Positions 52,061 to 64,000 of a stretch of 64,000 nucleotides of DNA are shown piece by piece. Numbering within the stretch: position 1 is the stretch's first letter; the number at the start of each line of letters is the position of its first letter. A program made the position numbers and the translations under genes. The notes under the pieces were generated by a model that worked only from the letters and a program-made list of their open reading frames with translations, was not told the DNA's origin and searched no databases. Source of the stretch: Symbiodinium natans (Eukaryota > Sar > Dinophyceae > Suessiales > Symbiodiniaceae); contig CAJNDS010002284.1 of assembly GCA_905221605.1 (NCBI GenBank), positions 404,175-468,174 on the forward strand, read 5' to 3'.

Positions 52061-52157
52061 GGGATGTTCCCCCTGATACTAGCAGTCCTTGGTAGGATTA
52101 TAATAGGGGGGTACTATAATCCCTATTAAGGACTGCTAGTTTAAGGGGAACATCCCA
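52061..52157. mobile_element. TIR-A element, copy 4, with target duplication AGGTT
   Basis: 97 bp, the cleanest copy. It begins GGGATGTTCCCCCTGATACT and then AGCAGTCCTT. It ends AAGGACTGCTAGTTTAAGGG and then GAACATCCCA, so inverted arms reach about 35 bp. AGGTT flanks it at 52056-52060 and 52158-52162. Confidence 0.8.
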
Positions 52158-52689
52158 AGGTTCAGGGAAGGAGTGAGGGGCTTGGAGGTCATCACCCTGC
52201 CTGGAGGTCGTACAGGACATCCTCTTCTCGCAAGATCTCCTCAGGGACCCGCAACTCCTAGAACCCACCCTGGGACCTGAAATCCCGAAGCCCCAGAATT
52301 CCTAGGACATCGCAAGGCCTTCTCAGAAACTCGCGGAGGCCCAACAAAGAAGCCAGTCGCTCAAAAGCCCCCCCCCCTTTTTCCCCCCTTCTCGGAATCC
52401 TGGAGCCCCTTCTGCGCCAGGGTGGAGATTGCTTGGCTCCGCTCCTGGCACCCCCCCCCCTGGGAGCAATGGAAGCAGCCAAGAGATTTCGGAGAGAGGA
52501 TGGCATACGCTGTTGAGGTCTCAGAGGGCTCAGAGGGTTTAGAGAGGGCGGCTGTTGTAGAATGTAGAGGGGTTGCAGAATTGTGGGCTTACCTTAGGCG
52601 CCGTCCTTCCGCCAAGAGGCCACTTTCAGCTGAGAGGTCGCGCAGACCTCGGGGCGAATCCCCTTTAAATCTGCGTTTCTCTGAAGTGC

Positions 52690-52770
52690 AGGAAGATTGG
52701 GGGTTTACGATTTTTTGGGGGTACGTTGTTAGTATAAGGGTATCCTACTATTTGGGGGGCCACATTTCGA
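52690..52770. repeat. TIR-C repeat, diverged
   Basis: GGGTTTACGATTTTTTGGGG, GTATAAGGGTATCCTACTAT and TTGGGGGGCCACATTTCG follow the family order. Confidence 0.45.
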
Positions 52771-54458
52771 GCGTGAACCGCAAGATTGGAACGGCGAACG
52801 GTCCGGAACCATACCGGGACTGGCCAGTTCGCTACACCAGAGTCCCCTGGTGGGGTCCAAACACGTGGGATACCCCAAAGGCCATCATTCTACACACCAG
52901 CGTTAAAAGGAATTTGCCCGATGCCCTCCCGAGAAGGTTTCCTAGTCTTTGGGCTTAGCGGAGTGCTTTGTGATGCTTAGTAGGAATTGGAGATGTGATT
53001 TCGAGGGGAGGTAGGCTTCCACCAGCGGTCCAAGAGGGTGCCCGAACTCCCCTTAATGAAAGGATCTTCTTGAGTGGGGGGCTCACAGAATCCTGCCCAG
53101 CCCGCCGCCGAAGCGCCCAAGACTCGGAAGAAGCCAAAGCCCCTTCTTTTGTTTCATCCTTGTTCGAAACTGGAGCTAAACCCTAAACCCTAAAATCCCC
53201 CAAGAACCTTATAGGTACTTAAGCGTCCACTCGAAACATCCGCACACCGCGGAAACCAACGCCTCCTCCAGCTTGTCGCTGCAGCCTGGGCCACAGGGCA
53301 GCGGCGACTCCTCCACCTGGCGATCGATTTTTTCGGGTTCAGAGGTTTAGGGTCTAGGGCTGGGTTTAGGGTTTAAGGCTACAGGTACAGTAGGGTTTAC
53401 CATCGGTACCTGGCATCTGGATGCCAAAAGCCACTTGAGGCGCAAGAGTTCCTTGCCCCTCGTTGATTCCACCTCGGAGAGGTTGAAAGCCGACGAGACC
53501 GAGCTCAAAGGCACAATACCTCTATGCATGTATAGATAGTACATGTAGTGAACGAGCCAATGTAATGTGATGAAACATATATACGTGTACATATACATCG
53601 ATATTAAGCCTGCATTCCAGTCGCAGAGCCTTGGCAGGCGAGCGGTAGTCAAAGTCGAAGGGTCGCGCCGGGCGGGCAGGCGACGGTGAGCAGGCAACTC
53701 ACAACGTGAGAAGCGGACATTCCGGGGCCGGTTTAAGAGTTCAGGGCTCAGGGTTCAGGGTTTTAGGTTTACGGAGTTTTTTTCGGGGCCTTCTCAAGGT
53801 CAGCAGCAAGTTCTTGGAAGAAAGGGTGCAGACCTTCAAAGATGTTCGTAGCTACAAGCACAGCAGGGTCTTAGGCAAAGTGGACCAGACTGGCCTTTGA
53901 GATAAGAGCCGAAGATCGTGTCAACCCTCTGTTCTTCACAGCTTCCTGATTTCCTGCAAAAACGTCGATGGCGTCTGCTAACTAGGGGTATGTGGGTAAC
54001 GGGCCCGGCCACAACCCTCAATCAAGCCCCAAATGCTCCCCCCCGCACAGCTCAAGGGCCTGCAGCGGTCATCGCTGGACGAGTTGTGCGGGGAAGGAAG
54101 AGCTAACTCTCTTTGCAAAAAACTGAGGCCCCGCGGCGGCAAAGCGACAGACAACAGCATGCGGGTCTTCAGGCCGTCAGGGAACTCAACGCTTGAATGC
54201 TGGAATTCACCCCGACGTAAGCCCCGAACCCCAGGATCAAAGCTACGACACCAGAAACCAAAGCGCCCCCTCAAGAGCTGGCGAAGATCCTACTTTCAGC
54301 CACTCAGAGCCACCCCAACAGCAAGAGCCGAATCACTCAGCCCCTCTTTCCGCAAACGGAGCTCCAACGCTCGGCCAGACTCAGCTACAGCGGCAGGCGC
54401 TCTTGACCTTCATAGCGCCTCTTGAACTCCACAAGTTAGGAGTAGTGCTTATGCCAAG
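52771..54458. other. Unique stretch, no gene recognised
   Basis: A 178-codon frame (52422-52958) runs through the TIR-C repeat and is rejected. Others are below 130 codons and opposed by frames on the other strand. Confidence 0.4.
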
Positions 54459-54496
54459 TTTAGGGTTTAGGGTTTAGGGTTTAGGGTTTAGGGTTC
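54459..54496 (+). repeat. TTTAGGG tract, last one in the window
   Basis: Five heptamers. No array of three or more units is seen to the right of it. Confidence 0.88.
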
Positions 54497-56889
54497 AGCT
54501 TGCTGATGGATGGGCAAGCATGGGCTTCTGCGTCAGCCGCTCACGCGAAAATCTCGAGACGTCGGTACCGAGCTTCGGGTCTCAGTTGCTTGGCCGCCGT
54601 CACCCGATGAAATTTCCCGGGGCGCTTCCACGCATCACTCTTCTTAACCATCGAAGCCCGAAGCTTTGCAACCCTGACCCACCAAAGCCTCAAACCCTCG
54701 GCCCCCGAAGCCTGGGCCCTAGAGACAAACGCCATGAGCCAGCTCACCCGGGGGGAGGAGGGCCACGGTGCACTCAAACCTTGGAGAGGATGGGTGACAT
54801 CGGTTTCTAAGGTAGGCCAGCTTTGCTAAACGACTACCTGGCAGCATCAAGTACCTGCCTGAAGCAGTGCTATCTGAAACGTCGCATCCCACTAACCACA
54901 CCGCTCCCTGCTTGGAGGGCACGTGATCCGACGGCCGTTCAGTTCTGCGCGTCCCAAAAAAATGCGTCAACGTGTGCCCGCAAGAAACCGTCCCACTACA
55001 GCTACATACTCCCATGCTCCAAATCCAATCACCCCCAGCGCAAGCCCGCCAAGGCCCACGCAATTGCCGTAGGCCCCTGCGCAGTGACTCCATGCACCCA
55101 GAGGCAAAGGTTACTTCTGGGTAAGTCAGGGATTGCGCCCCGGGGCCTTTGCAGTTGTAGGGCTGGAGATCCCGGAAGGCACTTAAGGGGAAACTCCGAG
55201 GGAGGCGTGGGGGCAGGGGCGTAGAGAGCAAAGTTGCGGGGCGTTTCTGAAGAGAAACGAGCCTCCGCATCATCCGGGGACTTGAGGAGGTTCGACTGGC
55301 GGATCGCGCAGTGCTGCGCGTTCATCTCCAACCTCGCGAGCACATGGGGGCTCCGAGATGTCGCGCAGCATTGAGCATGCATGATTGGAGGGTTTAAAGT
55401 AGGGATCGTGGAAAAGTACTGAGAAGTAGACATAAATGATATGTGTACTGGTCATGAACTGTAGTACGTGCAACAGATCGGAATGGTAAGAGCTATATGG
55501 TGGTGCTTCGAAGAAGGGCTCTACGGAGCCGCGTGGCCACGTGGGCGCTCAAGACGACTTCATCACGTGGCTCGAGTGACAGAAGCCGATGGGCGCATGA
55601 GTGCGCAGGACTCATGCGGCAGGGCTCAGGGGTGAAGAGAGGGGTGAAGACCTTGAAAACCAACAAGAGATTCTCAGAGCAAAAGAACCTGACAGTCCCT
55701 CACTTTCTGCGAAGAACACGGAGCCATCTCCACAGCCCAAAACAGACCAAGACGAGCACTGCTCTGCGCTGAGTTTGCCGCCGCTTCTTCTTTTGGGCGT
55801 CTTTGGTGTGCGACGCGGCGTACAGGAAGTATCTCGGCCAGGGGGCTCTCGAAACTGGGTTCCGAGTGGCGCTTCTGGAGGCTTCGAGATGCAATGAGAA
55901 GGGCTTTAAGGGTTTTAGGAGCTCAGGGCTAGTTAAGCCCTAACGCAAACGTCGCTTCCCGCCTCATCTTCGTGTCGATGTCCTCCATGTACTCCTTCTG
56001 CGAGGGCTCGTCCAGCGAGCCGTAGTATCTCAGGCGCCAAAGCCCCAAATGCTGGATTCTGCTCCCTGGCTCCCACGACGCTTTCGGAATTCTGAGAACT
56101 GAGAACTCTCTTCTTTCAGAATCCGAAGCCCAAGCCGTTGCCTCCTAGACCCGGGGCTCCACGCGTGCGCTCCCAGCGTTTGACCCCGCGCAGCACGAGC
56201 TCGTCCCGCCGCTTCACGCACTTGATGAAGCGGATCCTCTGGGCTGAGGGCTGAGAACTGCAGAAGCTCTGAGGTGGCGTGGGTTTTTGGGGGGATTGAT
56301 CTGGTGGAGCTTTTTTTGAAGCTCGCAACCCCTGAACCCTCAACCGATGGTGTTTTTCTGACGGGGGGGTCAGCCGAGGCGGCGGCCAGTGGGGCTTGCA
56401 GATCTGCATCCGTGCATACGGGGTGTCGGCCTTCTCGGTCTCGATGCCCTGGCACAAGGGTCACTCAAGCCAGAGCGACTCGCCCACAGATGGTACTGTT
56501 TGAGAACATCTTTCGGGCTTGGAGTTTTAGGGGCTCCAGTGCGAGCCCTGCCGCCTTGTCGATACAACGGTCCAGGCTACGGAAGACATTGTCGCAGAGG
56601 CAGATGTCCTGGACCCCCCCCCAACATTCTACGCCCATGAATCTTCGGGGAGCACACGCATGACGCCTCTGAGAAAACTGGGGAGACGCTCCGCTACCTT
56701 TCTCTAACGCAAGCATGTGTTCACAACGCCAAAGGCTAACCGAAAGCAGCCCTCCAGTCACTTTTTCGCCGAACATTTTATCGACCATCCCACCGACTTC
56801 CGCTGGAACGGCCGAACCTGAGCAAAAGACTCCGAGCTCCGCCCACAGTGCTGTGCGATGCTTGAAGGGCAAGAGGCGGTCATGCTTCC
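54497..56889. other. Unique stretch, no gene recognised
   Basis: The largest frames (184 codons 54719-55273 minus; 144 codons 56030-56464 minus) are opposed by plus-strand frames and show no domain. Confidence 0.4.
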
Positions 56890-56978
56890 CTTCTTAGTAG
56901 GGAATCGGGGGGATCCCTTGAAAGTGGAAAATAGGCGATGTAAGGTTCCTAACTCCCTCATGACCCCACTTAGAACCC
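56890..56978. mobile_element. TIR-D element, undivided copy
   Basis: CTTCTTAGTAGGGAATCGGG at the left, GATCCCTTGAAAGTGG in the middle and TCCCTCATGACCCCACTTAG, AACCC at the right align with one unit of the 22.4-kb element, with inverted ends. Confidence 0.5.
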
Positions 56979-58217
56979 GCAGGTTGAGGTCGAATCCTGG
57001 CTGGGAACTTTGGGTTTAGGGTTTTCGGGTTTTATGGAATTCAGGGGTTTCAGGGCTTCTAGGGGTTTAAGGTTTTGGGATTTTGGGGGCTTTGCAGGGT
57101 TTAAGGGGGTTTAGAGCTCAGGAGAGTCCTTGGGCAGCTCCTCCACGCCCATCATGGTCGGCAGGATCGGGAACAACATGCGGTCCTTTCCCCCCAGAAC
57201 TCTTTCCGGCGGGCGCTCTTTCTGTCGAGTCGGGCCTTGTATGCGTGGAGCTCGGTCCAGGTCAGCCCATGACCTAAGCTGAAGATGGTGGCTTTCGGCG
57301 TTTCGGGGGAGTTGACGGCTGTCATCTGTCTGTTGTCCACCACCAGCGTCGCCAGCCACAGGATCCCCCATGGAACCCATCGAAACAAACAACGCCCAAA
57401 AAAAGACAACGCACCAAAAGCATCCAACAACTTGGCAGCTCTTGATCCCGGACGGCGCTCCGCGCTGTTCAAGCGCGCCTTCTCCGGCTCCTGGCGGGTC
57501 TTGAGGCCTAACATGTTAGGAAGTTCGACTTGAGGCGCAGCGAAGGGCTTCACGTTCAGGGCGGGGGAAACGCCAGCCCTCATGCCTAAAGCGGCTTGAG
57601 GTTTCAGGGACGCTTGAAGCTCGGAAAGGTAAGAAAATGAGCTAAGTTGTGTGGGGTTTCCGAGGGATGACTAGGGCTCAGTGTTTCCGGTATCCGTGCA
57701 ATACTTACACCCTAAACCCCCCAACCCACGGTGACCAACGTCTGGCGCCTGTTGTCGACCAAGCACGCGCTTGACCGCCCCCCGCTCGCCTGTTTGGAGT
57801 GTTCGGAAGCTCGTGGGAACATGGGCTTCTATCTGCCCCACTAAATGCGCCTGAGGCGACTGACCAAACCAAAAACAGAGCGAAACCTCTTGAAATCCAG
57901 GACCCTCAGATCAAAACGGCTTCGCCACAAGCGTTTCTCAAGAGAGGTCGTTACAAAGTACCACGAGGAAACCTCCACGTGGATCAAACCCCGTGTAGAA
58001 AAGCCCGTGTGCAAGCCACGCCTGTGTCGGATTCCCGCTCCATCTCGGCCATGCCTCCGGCCTCACGAGTGGGGTGTAAGGAGCACGTGAAAGCCCACGG
58101 AAGTAGTTCTGGTAGAAGGCGCTTAGTCAAGGTCATGGTGCCATGTAACATAGACATAGGGATACCCTTTTCCACCCGACTGGATGCCCAACACCTGCAA
58201 ACCGAAGAAGGAAAAGA
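56979..58217. other. Unique stretch, no gene recognised
   Basis: Decayed telomere-like words persist at 57,005-57,110. Frames up to 186 codons (57799-58359) run into the AT microsatellite and are not supported. Confidence 0.4.
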
Positions 58218-58276
58218 TATGTGTGTGTGTGTGTGTATGTATATATATATACATATACATATATATATATATACAC

Positions 58277-58325
<49 letters not shown>

Positions 58326-58415
58326 TAGTAAATATAAACATGTACATAATATAATATAATATGATATGATATAATATAATGTAATATAATATAATATAAC
58401 ATAATAATATAATAC

Positions 58416-58446
<31 letters not shown>

Positions 58447-58530
58447 TATAGATATATATATATATATATATGTACTAGTATACAATATACAACATATAAT
58501 ACAAAATTAGTATACAGTGTAGAATACAGT
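58218..58530. repeat. AT-rich microsatellite cluster
   Basis: (GT)n, then (TA)n of about 40 units, then a TAATA/TGATA pentamer-like stretch (58,345-58,410), a short (GA)n and more (TA)n. It marks the point where the repeat-rich DNA gives way to unique DNA. Confidence 0.9.
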
Positions 58531-61500
58531 ATATACAACAACATACCAGAGCAGTCACTCGCCTTCAACGGAGCAAGCTCCAGGAACGATGGGCGGAAAG
58601 TGTATGGCCAACAAAATTGCGTGCGGGAGGAATGACAACTTACAACTGCAAACAATGACCATTGTGCTTTCAGCTTCGATGCTTGGAAAAGCTAATTTCC
58701 TACAGGCGGCCGCTGGATCGACAAAGCAGCGTTCACTCGCATCAAGCATTGGAGCCCGGGAACTGCAAGCAGTCGTCGTCTACAGCAGTCTCGGGCCAGC
58801 CCAGAATGTGCATGCCGCTTTTCTCTCGTAGGGAGGCAGGCAGAGCCGCGTCTTCTCAACATGTGTCCCTGCTCCCCCGGCAGGGTTGAGTACCAGAGCC
58901 TTACGACTTTTCCCTCGCCGTACTGCAGGGACACAGAGCATGTGTTGAGAGCCACCTTGTCGGGCTGTGTGAAACGGGAAGCCATCCAACGTAAGATCGC
59001 AACGATTCGGGCTGATATTTCAGGATGGATGCGGCTTGAAGAAAACCCATACACAATGCAAGAAATGCTCGCAAGCAAGCATGTGATAGAGGACTGGCTG
59101 CTGAAGCTCTCAGGATTTGGCAAGCCTGGTCGCACCTTCGGCAAAGGCTCAGCTGCGAACGGAGACCCAAACCTGTCGGAATCCCACCTCGCGCCATGCT
59201 ACCAAGGCCGCACTTGAGCCGATGACGCACACAGAGAGGCCCATGGCTAAGGATTTGGGAGCTGATCACAGAAAACTCCTGTTCCCAACAGTACCCTATG
59301 TCTCCCCCAGAAACCAATGATAGGAACCCTTAACTTCCCAGAAGGACCTTGAGATCAACCCCCCCCCATGTCGAGTTTTTGGAATGAATCCTTCACTGTC
59401 GCGCAAGCCACCTCCTAGCGAGGGCTTCGCCTTCCGTTGTTTTGCCACAGCCATCTCCTTTCGCTCTTGGGGGTTGCCAGGCTCAGCTCTTTTCAGGGTG
59501 TTAAAACATCTCCCACTACGTCTTCGGGGCCTTAAGCAAATTCCGACGGGCGAATTCTCACAGGTTTAACAGACCCCCCGCTCCAACGGCGCCTATCTTC
59601 GTCGCAACATTACAGCCGCACGAGTAGCAACTTGCCGTGCACCTCTTTTCCCTTTGCCTGCTGCATCGTCAAGTGCAAAGAGGCAAACATGAGAGCGAGC
59701 GGCATCGGCAGAGGACCAGAATGCATCCAAGGAACCGAATCAGTTGGTTCGCCGCATTTCTTGAACATGCACGCTGCCTTTCTCAGGCTAAGCGATCTGA
59801 GTATCCTCTCCCCTCCTCTGCTTCGTCGCTGCGAGCCTCTGGTGACCCTGGCGGTACTTATGACGTCTTTACCAACATCAGGCCACCTGGGTCCACATCG
59901 GGAGCATCTGGGAACAGGCCAGGGAACAGGCCAGCGCAAGTGGCTATCAAGCTGGCATCGGCCGTCATCATGGTGAAGCGCCCTAATGAGCCAACGATGA
60001 TACGACTTGCAGGTCGGATGCTTGCATGCTTCAGGTGGTTCAGGCAGGCCTTTGTGCCATGTTGCCGTGCAGGCCCGCACGAACCGCTGCGTGCTCCTGC
60101 AACTTTCGCCTTCTGCCAACGCAGGAGGCGTAGACCTAGACACGAGAACAGGCAGCAACGTGAGCAATACGAGCAACGTATGTGCGGAAGCCAGTTGACA
60201 AGATCCAGCGGTTCGCCAGGTGTGCACGACACTTGCTTTAAGAGCGCCTGTTGAAGCAGCCTCCCACAAACCAGTTGAGAGCATTGAAAGGATGGTCCAA
60301 CATGAACCATGAGTGCAAGGTCCGGGAATCCTGGCGTTCTGCGAGGCACACTGAAGTCACAGGACGCAGAATCTTCTCCAGCTAGCGCATCACGTTTCCC
60401 CTTTCGCTCAGCCTCCGCCTGCAACAGCACTGCACTGCCCTATGGCCCTCGCGACCCTGGCAAGACGGCCAGGGGCAGGTGGCAGCAGACACTTTGCAGG
60501 CTTCATTTCAATGGCTGAGGGTCAGAGATGTGAGGGCCATGGCCAGGATTGCTTGGGTCAAAGCCGCAGCGGCGGAAAACTTCGTGCGGGTGCAACTCGC
60601 AAGCGGAATGCTGTTGCCGCCGCAGATGTCGCGGTCGCTGACAGCGAAGTGTCCGCGTTGACGGCACGAGCATCGGAACAGGCACACGTTTTGGGCGCAG
60701 TGATCCGTGCGGACTGCAAAAACTGCCTTCGGCAGTTCCTCAGGAGCCGCAGCCCGAAGCCTTCATGTCACAGATGCCTTGCAAGGACTTCTCTTGCAGG
60801 CTTCAAGGAGAACGCCTCCAGGCGGCTGCAAGCGTTTTCCCCTTTCTCCCATGCCTCAGGCCGGTTTCCTGTCTCTCGTGGACTGAAGCCCGGAGCCGCA
60901 GTGAGGCGCAGTGCCCGGGGCCGAGGCCCTCTCTCAGCGCTTTTGTAACCCTCAACCGGCGAGGCCTTCCCTTAGGGAAGCCCCCCTTTCAACAAGCCTG
61001 GCCAATCCCTACCTGGGCCAAATACCTCGCGCCGGCGTCAGCGACGTCGAGCGGCTTTGTCAGAAGGGGGTCGGATGCTGAGGAGCCTGGGCTTTAGCTT
61101 TGGTGCTCGCGCCACGACCAGCAGCGACTTCGAGCTCACGGCTTTGTGAGAAGAGGATCGGATTCTAAGGAGCCTTCCGTGCGTGGGGGATGTGACCATC
61201 TCTCCTATTCCTCCTATGTTGGCTCCAACCGTGATGCCAGTCTGTTCGAGCTCCGAAGTTCGGACTCTATATATTGACTCACACTTCTTCACATGTTGCA
61301 GTGTTGCGCAGCTTGGAAACTTTCTAGATGTTACTTTCATGCTCGCTTCAGCCCAGTTCTGTTTCTCAAAGGCGTCAAGGCTTCTTGCTTCCACATGCAG
61401 CCTGTGCCAAGGCAGCGTGTTTGCGGCCAAGCGGTGAGCAAGTACGGATCACGGGACCGCCTGAGAAGGTCTCCTCATGCTTGGGCTTAAGTTGTGGTCT

Positions 61501-64000
61501 GCGCTGAATGGCCTGAAAACACGTGGTGGGAAAAGGGACTGCCCAGCGCTGCACTATTGGGAGAGCTGCACGCGCCAAACAGCGTCCCAAACCCTCCGTT
61601 GTCAGCGGCTGCAAGAAAACCAAGGCCCTCTCTTGACGTGACAAGAAACCTTTAGCAAGAGAGCCGACAGGGCATGCGGGCTGTGGGGTGACATGTTGGA
61701 GAAAAGGCTGAGAAGAGCAAGATCGGGAATGACCAGATCGCGTGACAAGCCCACGATGTCCTCTGGGCATGGTAGGCTCAAAGCCGTTCTCAAAGCCATT
61801 CTTGAAGGCTTCAGGTGGCTCGCAAGAGAACGGCATTTCTGGAAGTCTCTGGCAAGGGACTTAGCACCCTGAAACCGCTCAGGGGTCCCCAACTTCCAAC
61901 ACCATCCCTTGCAGGCGTCGAGGGTCGAAGGAGTTCCAAACATGTTCTAAAGCGTGCAGTCCGCGGAATCCGAATCGGGAGGCCTAGTGCTGCCAAGGCC
62001 TACAGAGCTCCAGAGTTGCGCCGTCCAGGCTGCAAGAGCCGACAAAGCCCAAAGTGCTTTAAGATGATCTGTCTGAAATCACCGCATACGAGCTTCAAGC
62101 CCAAGTGGCCCAACGTGGCACAACGTGGCACGGGCGCGAGCAATCCGCCCGGTTCGTGCAGCTTCCAGGGCTCGGAACGCACAATGTCGGCACCATGTCC
62201 AAAGACGTGTCGCAACGAGGGCACTAAGCGCCCCTTGCTTTCAAACTTTCAGACTCGAGGCTGCCGCTCAGGCCTACATCACCGCTGTTCTCACATGCTT
62301 GAGCGGACTCTACCGCATTGAATGCAACGCACTGTTCCGGCGCCCCTGTAGCCCAGCCTGCGTCGAGGCACGTGCACTGCCGAAAGCTGCTGCATTGTCT
62401 ACAACATGATTCGCACCTCAGTCTCTGTGCTGGGAGCGCCAGTCTGCACGGACTTTCGAAGCGCCCGTTGCAGCGATGGCAGTGCCGCCACTGAGCGTCC
62501 GTGGCAGTCCGCGTAGCCAGCGTAGCCCGCAAGACACTTGACCGTTTGCGGTCGGAAAGAAAACAGGAGAATGGGCATGTCAGCCTGAGTGTCTGTGTTC
62601 CCCTCAGGCTCACGCCTAAGTGCCCTCAGCTCATCTTCAGGCCATCGGGTTTAAACGGCCTTGGATAACATTGAACCATAGGGAAGGTCACTGCCTTGAG
62701 TGGCGTGTTCACGTGTTCACCATGTGTCTTTGAGAGGCTAGGTTTCCGCGGCCTGGAAGCAGGGGGCGATCATCATGTCTTCCTCCAGTGACTCTAGAGC
62801 ACAGGAGCCAGTGTGGGTTCTAGACCGACGTGGCGAGCGCAGGTGCCACTACCTTGGTCCGCCACGCCCCCACATGTTCAAGCTTGGCGTTTGCCGCTCC
62901 TTCGTGGCGGCTGGGACGCTGGGCGTGTCAGCATGCATGGCTCAACCCGACCTCAAGCCACGGCCTCTAAGCAAGATTGCTTCCAATTGCCCGGTGTTAG
63001 TGGCATGGCCAAAGCTTCTGGGTGTTGTGAATGTTGGCTTGAGGTTAGAGGTTTCAAGCTCCCGACGAGGGTGCTGCAAGCACCATCTGCCACGGATGGG
63101 GGCTTGCCAGAACGGCCCACATGACCCCGAAACCTTTTGCTGGCTCCCTGGACACTCCGGACGCTCTGGACACTCTGAGTGGCTTTGATGCACAGGATTG
63201 GTCTGCTGAAGCCCCTACAAAGAGCATGCATCGGTGCATGGAATGGGCACCGGCTCCCCAAATTGTGCTGGCTGTCTCTGGAACAAAACTTGCGAATTGC
63301 TGGGCCTGAATTACAGCACGTCTTCCTCTACACCTGCAGCAGGTCTGGGTCGGCACATCGAAGACTAGCCGTGCCACAGCCCCACGTGCTCAGCAAGTCT
63401 GGCAAGCCACCCTGCCAGCTTTTGAGCAGAACCGATCTAATTCTTGTCTTCGGGCAGGCAAGCGCTGACTCTTTCGCTCATAACACACACCTCTATCACT
63501 CATAACACCGAGGAAGGGTTCATGTTGGACCACAGCCAGGGCGTCTGGCTTGGCGCTGCGCACAGATGCTGGTCCACATGCCAGGGGAGGGGCTCAGTGC
63601 AGGGCCCAGGGAAGGGGCCACAAACTAACATGGTTGCATGTTGTTGTGGAGCCCTGGTCACATCAGAACTGCGAAGGCAAAGGTCGCAGCAGTGCTTGCG
63701 GGGGGATATCTCTCTGCAATGACGGAAGGCCCAGGTCCATGGGAACAGGCCTCAAGCCTCCAATCCGCTGTACGCACGGAACGTCAGCAGTCACGCTTTG
63801 CCGAACTGGCTGGGCCCTGACCTGAACCAGCACCTGCCATTGGCTACGTACAAACCCAGCCACCAATGCTCGGATGTGAGCTACGAGTCAACGGACTCCG
63901 CACGCCACCTGGCACCAGCTCTTAGAGTAAGTTGGAAATACCGGGAAAGCTTGTAGCTCATGCTTTCGGAATGAGCACTCCTCTTGTGGCATGACTTGAG
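58531..64000. other. 5.5-kb unique region free of telomere-like repeats
   Basis: Except for the frame at 58861-59217 I cannot assign anything. Long frames exist on both strands at 59,610-60,430 (224 and 190 codons minus, 205 plus) and at 60,442-60,948 (168 plus), but they overlap one another, so at most one per locus can be real. No domain is recognised, no spliced-leader sequence is seen, and no tRNA B box of the GGTTCRANNCC type is evident. The lack of repeats suggests proximity to genes, for example introns and exons of a gene reaching beyond the window. Confidence 0.5.
58861..59217 (+). CDS. Possible exon, function unknown
   Basis: The frame is open from about 58,696 and has an ATG at 58861. 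Residues 40-90 read like a soluble helical protein (KREAIQRKIATIRADISGWM, then RLEENPYTMQEMLASKHVIE), with a balance of K, E, I, Y and M not expected from GC-rich random DNA. I know no family for it. No homologous or operonic neighbour helps. A minus-strand frame (58692-59144) overlaps it fully and is the main alternative. The limits are uncertain because splice sites cannot be fixed. Confidence 0.27.
   Translation: MCPCSPGRVEYQSLTTFPSPYCRDTEHVLRATLSGCVKREAIQRKIATIRADISGWMRLEENPYTMQEMLASKHVIEDWLLKLSGFGKPGRTFGKGSAANGDPNLSESHLAPCYQGRT

Noticed and set aside
52422-52958. 178-codon plus-strand frame
   Set aside because: Runs through a TIR-C repeat and has no domain.
57799-58655. 186- and 223-codon frames on opposite strands
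   Set aside because: Most of their length is an AT microsatellite cluster read as I/Y/H.
59610-60948. Frames of 168-224 codons on both strands
   Set aside because: They overlap each other in several frames, show no family, and the DNA is stop-poor; left undecided rather than called.

Overview
The window looks like nuclear DNA of a dinoflagellate. Three things point there: (i) about thirty interstitial tracts of the heptamer TTTAGGG/CCCTAAA, the telomere repeat of dinoflagellates as well as plants; (ii) almost no recognisable genes over 55 kb of repeat-rich DNA; (iii) one intact Ty1/copia retrotransposon whose very long polyprotein has features I associate with dinoflagellate copia elements (CCCH finger in Gag, K/A/G-rich tail, an Fe(II)/2-oxoglutarate oxygenase-like segment). 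No species can be assigned, and a plant or another TTTAGGG alga is not formally excluded.

Layout. 1-28.5 kb: repeat-rich intergenic DNA. It holds many (TTTAGGG)n or (CCCTAAA)n tracts, a 1.4-kb array of variant telomere-like repeats (3629-5040), microsatellites, G-runs and several families of short (about 60-165 bp) terminal-inverted-repeat (TIR) elements. Only two protein candidates appear, both weak: a small membrane-protein-like frame at 2670-3107 (-) and a histone-H1-like fragment at 22554-22839 (-). 28,523-37,459: a complete LTR retrotransposon with 455-bp LTRs in which I find no difference by eye, a 5-bp target-site duplication CCTGT, and one uninterrupted frame of 2638 codons. 37.5-58.5 kb: the same repeat-rich intergenic DNA again. 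58.5-64.0 kb: the telomere-like tracts and TIR repeats stop abruptly and the DNA looks like ordinary unique sequence. One frame there (58,861-59,217 +) has a coding-like amino-acid composition, but no family was recognised.

How it works together. The only functional unit I can defend is the retrotransposon. Its order is LTR - Gag (coiled coil, helical capsid-like part, CCCH zinc finger, lysine/alanine-rich tail) - uncharacterised region - aspartic protease (DSGA) - Fe(II)/2OG dioxygenase-like domain (HxD...H...R) - integrase (DD35E) - reverse transcriptase (YVDD) - RNase H - polypurine tract - LTR. The first ATG of the frame lies inside the 5' LTR, as in yeast Ty1. The LTR also carries the last ten bases of the dinoflagellate spliced leader. 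The dioxygenase-like domain is the most interesting item, because dinoflagellate DNA is rich in 5-hydroxymethyluracil, a base made in other protists by enzymes of this superfamily; a link is inference only.

The short TIR families, named TIR-A to TIR-F here for convenience, were found by comparing copies within the window; TIR-A has consistent 5-bp target duplications. Coordinates of degenerate repeats are approximate to a few bases.
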